DNA from: Akkermansiaceae bacterium
Lineage (GTDB): Bacteria > Verrucomicrobiota > Verrucomicrobiia > Verrucomicrobiales > Akkermansiaceae
Direction: 5' to 3'
Length of the DNA: 60,719 nucleotides
NCBI GenBank assembly: GCA_021733795.1
Contig: JAIPKB010000007.1
Span: forward strand, 1 to 60,719
Shown: positions 60,280 through 60,719 of the stretch, piece after piece
How positions within the stretch are numbered: position 1 is the stretch's first letter
Layout: every line of letters begins with the position of its first letter
Position numbers and translations under genes: made by a program
The notes under the pieces: model-generated
What the model was told of the DNA's origin: nothing
Database searches by the model: none
The model's input: only the letters and a program-made list of their open reading frames with translations

Positions 60280-60719
60280 TTAGATTGTAGCCTCCCCGAC
60301 CAAAGACCACAGCGGCGATGCGGAGGAGGAGTTCCTCGGTCTCGTCATGATCCTGTCACCTTCCCAATCGAGGGCTTCTCCGCTGGCTTTGTGGATGATC
60401 ATGAGTTTCGCGCCTTCTTTGCGCAGCAGCCACCGCTGGGTATCGGCCTCGCTGTCCCAATTGATGAATACGGATGAGGCCCCTCCTTCGAAAGGCAGCC
60501 CGGCATTGAGCTTGATCATGCGGTATTCATTGTTACCCAGATGATAGAACCAGATCAGGTTTTCGAGTGCGCCGGAATCCCGCGTCAAAACCGCCGGTGA
60601 CTTCAGGTCGCGGTTTTCGGCGACGCCAAGCATCCGGCCGTCGGAGGCGACCACCTGGTAGGCGCCGTCCCTGATCCATCCGCCGGCAATGGTGGGTGCC
60701 TGCCCTTTCAGCACCCAGG
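60280..60719 (-). CDS. C-terminal part of a secreted protein with a ricin-type lectin-like domain (truncated by window edge)
   Basis: 146 codons are visible, open to the right edge. The sequence shows three related blocks with Gln/Arg-Trp or Leu-Ile-Trp phrases: AYQVVASDGRMLGVAENRD to ENLIWFYHLGNNEYRMIKL, then FINWDSEADTQRWLLRKEGAKLMIIHKASGEALDW, then SASPLWSLVGEA. This is the pattern of RICIN or RicinB_lectin_2 beta-trefoil carbohydrate-binding domains. It is probably the C-terminal binding module of a glycan-active enzyme, the first gene seen of the minus-strand locus. It ends 77 bp before the GH127 fusion start. Confidence 0.65.
   Translation of the reverse strand, partial: WVLKGQAPTIAGGWIRDGAYQVVASDGRMLGVAENRDLKSPAVLTRDSGALENLIWFYHLGNNEYRMIKLNAGLPFEGGASSVFINWDSEADTQRWLLRKEGAKLMIIHKASGEALDWEGDRIMTRPRNSSSASPLWSLVGEATI

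Noticed and set aside
1..60719. The pentamer CTAAC/GTTAG seems to recur strikingly in both genes and gaps
   Set aside because: A rough by-eye count (about 35) is not above what base composition would give, so no special meaning is claimed.
1..60719. tRNA, rRNA, CRISPR array, phage or intact insertion sequence
   Set aside because: No cloverleaf, ribosomal segment, regularly spaced repeat array, phage structural gene or transposase reading frame was recognised on either strand.

Overview
The window reads as chromosomal DNA of a Verrucomicrobia-like bacterium (PVC superphylum). This is inferred, not proven, from four things: high GC; many exported enzymes with Sec or Tat signals in one glycosidase and sulfatase rich locus; kdsB followed directly by pyrG, an order also known from Chlamydiae; and GC-rich dispersed palindromes between genes. 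kdsB and an outer-membrane porin-like barrel indicate a Gram-negative, LPS-bearing envelope. menA and an NrfD-type quinol module indicate menaquinone respiration. I saw no rRNA, tRNA, CRISPR array or intact transposase.

Layout. 1-1.2 kb: the tail of an unknown gene, a clear terminator, then a gene-free mosaic of repeats. 1.2-13.3 kb: mixed genes, namely a NlpC/P60-like protein, a DRE-TIM aldolase, a sulfatase, a VOC-dhaK-dhaL-sugar isomerase group, a PduO-type adenosyltransferase, acylphosphatase and a porin-like protein. 13.75-21.96 kb: a tight eight-gene operon holding a tetraheme cytochrome, a four-cluster ferredoxin, an NrfD-type membrane protein, an octaheme HAO-family cytochrome, napD, napA, a napB with duplicated heme pairs, and an unknown gene. 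22.2-25.6 kb: ackA-pta on the minus strand. 26-37.3 kb: an AbrB-type antitoxin next to a broken toxin remnant, nrdR, menA, a DUF2271-like secreted protein with apbE, kdsB-pyrG and an NCS1-type permease, interspersed with REP-like hairpins. 37.3-60.7 kb: a minus-strand carbohydrate locus with two GH127-type proteins (one fused to a GH5-like and a LamG-like module), a GH51-like arabinofuranosidase, GH32, Gfo/Idh/MocA, an UroD-like protein, large secreted enzymes of unclear function, and an NCS1-like transporter coupled to a 57-residue membrane protein.

How they work together (inference). The 13.75-21.96 kb operon looks like one periplasmic nitrate-reducing chain. Menaquinol would be oxidised by the NrfD/ferredoxin/tetraheme module. 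Electrons would reach NapA through a four-heme NapB, and nitrite or hydroxylamine would be handled by the octaheme protein in place of NrfA; no napC, napG, napH, nrfA or nrfH lies in the window. The 37-60 kb locus suggests use of arabinose- and fructose-containing plant glycans, without a SusC/SusD pair in view. The DUF2271 protein next to ApbE carries a candidate flavinylation motif and may be a covalent flavoprotein.
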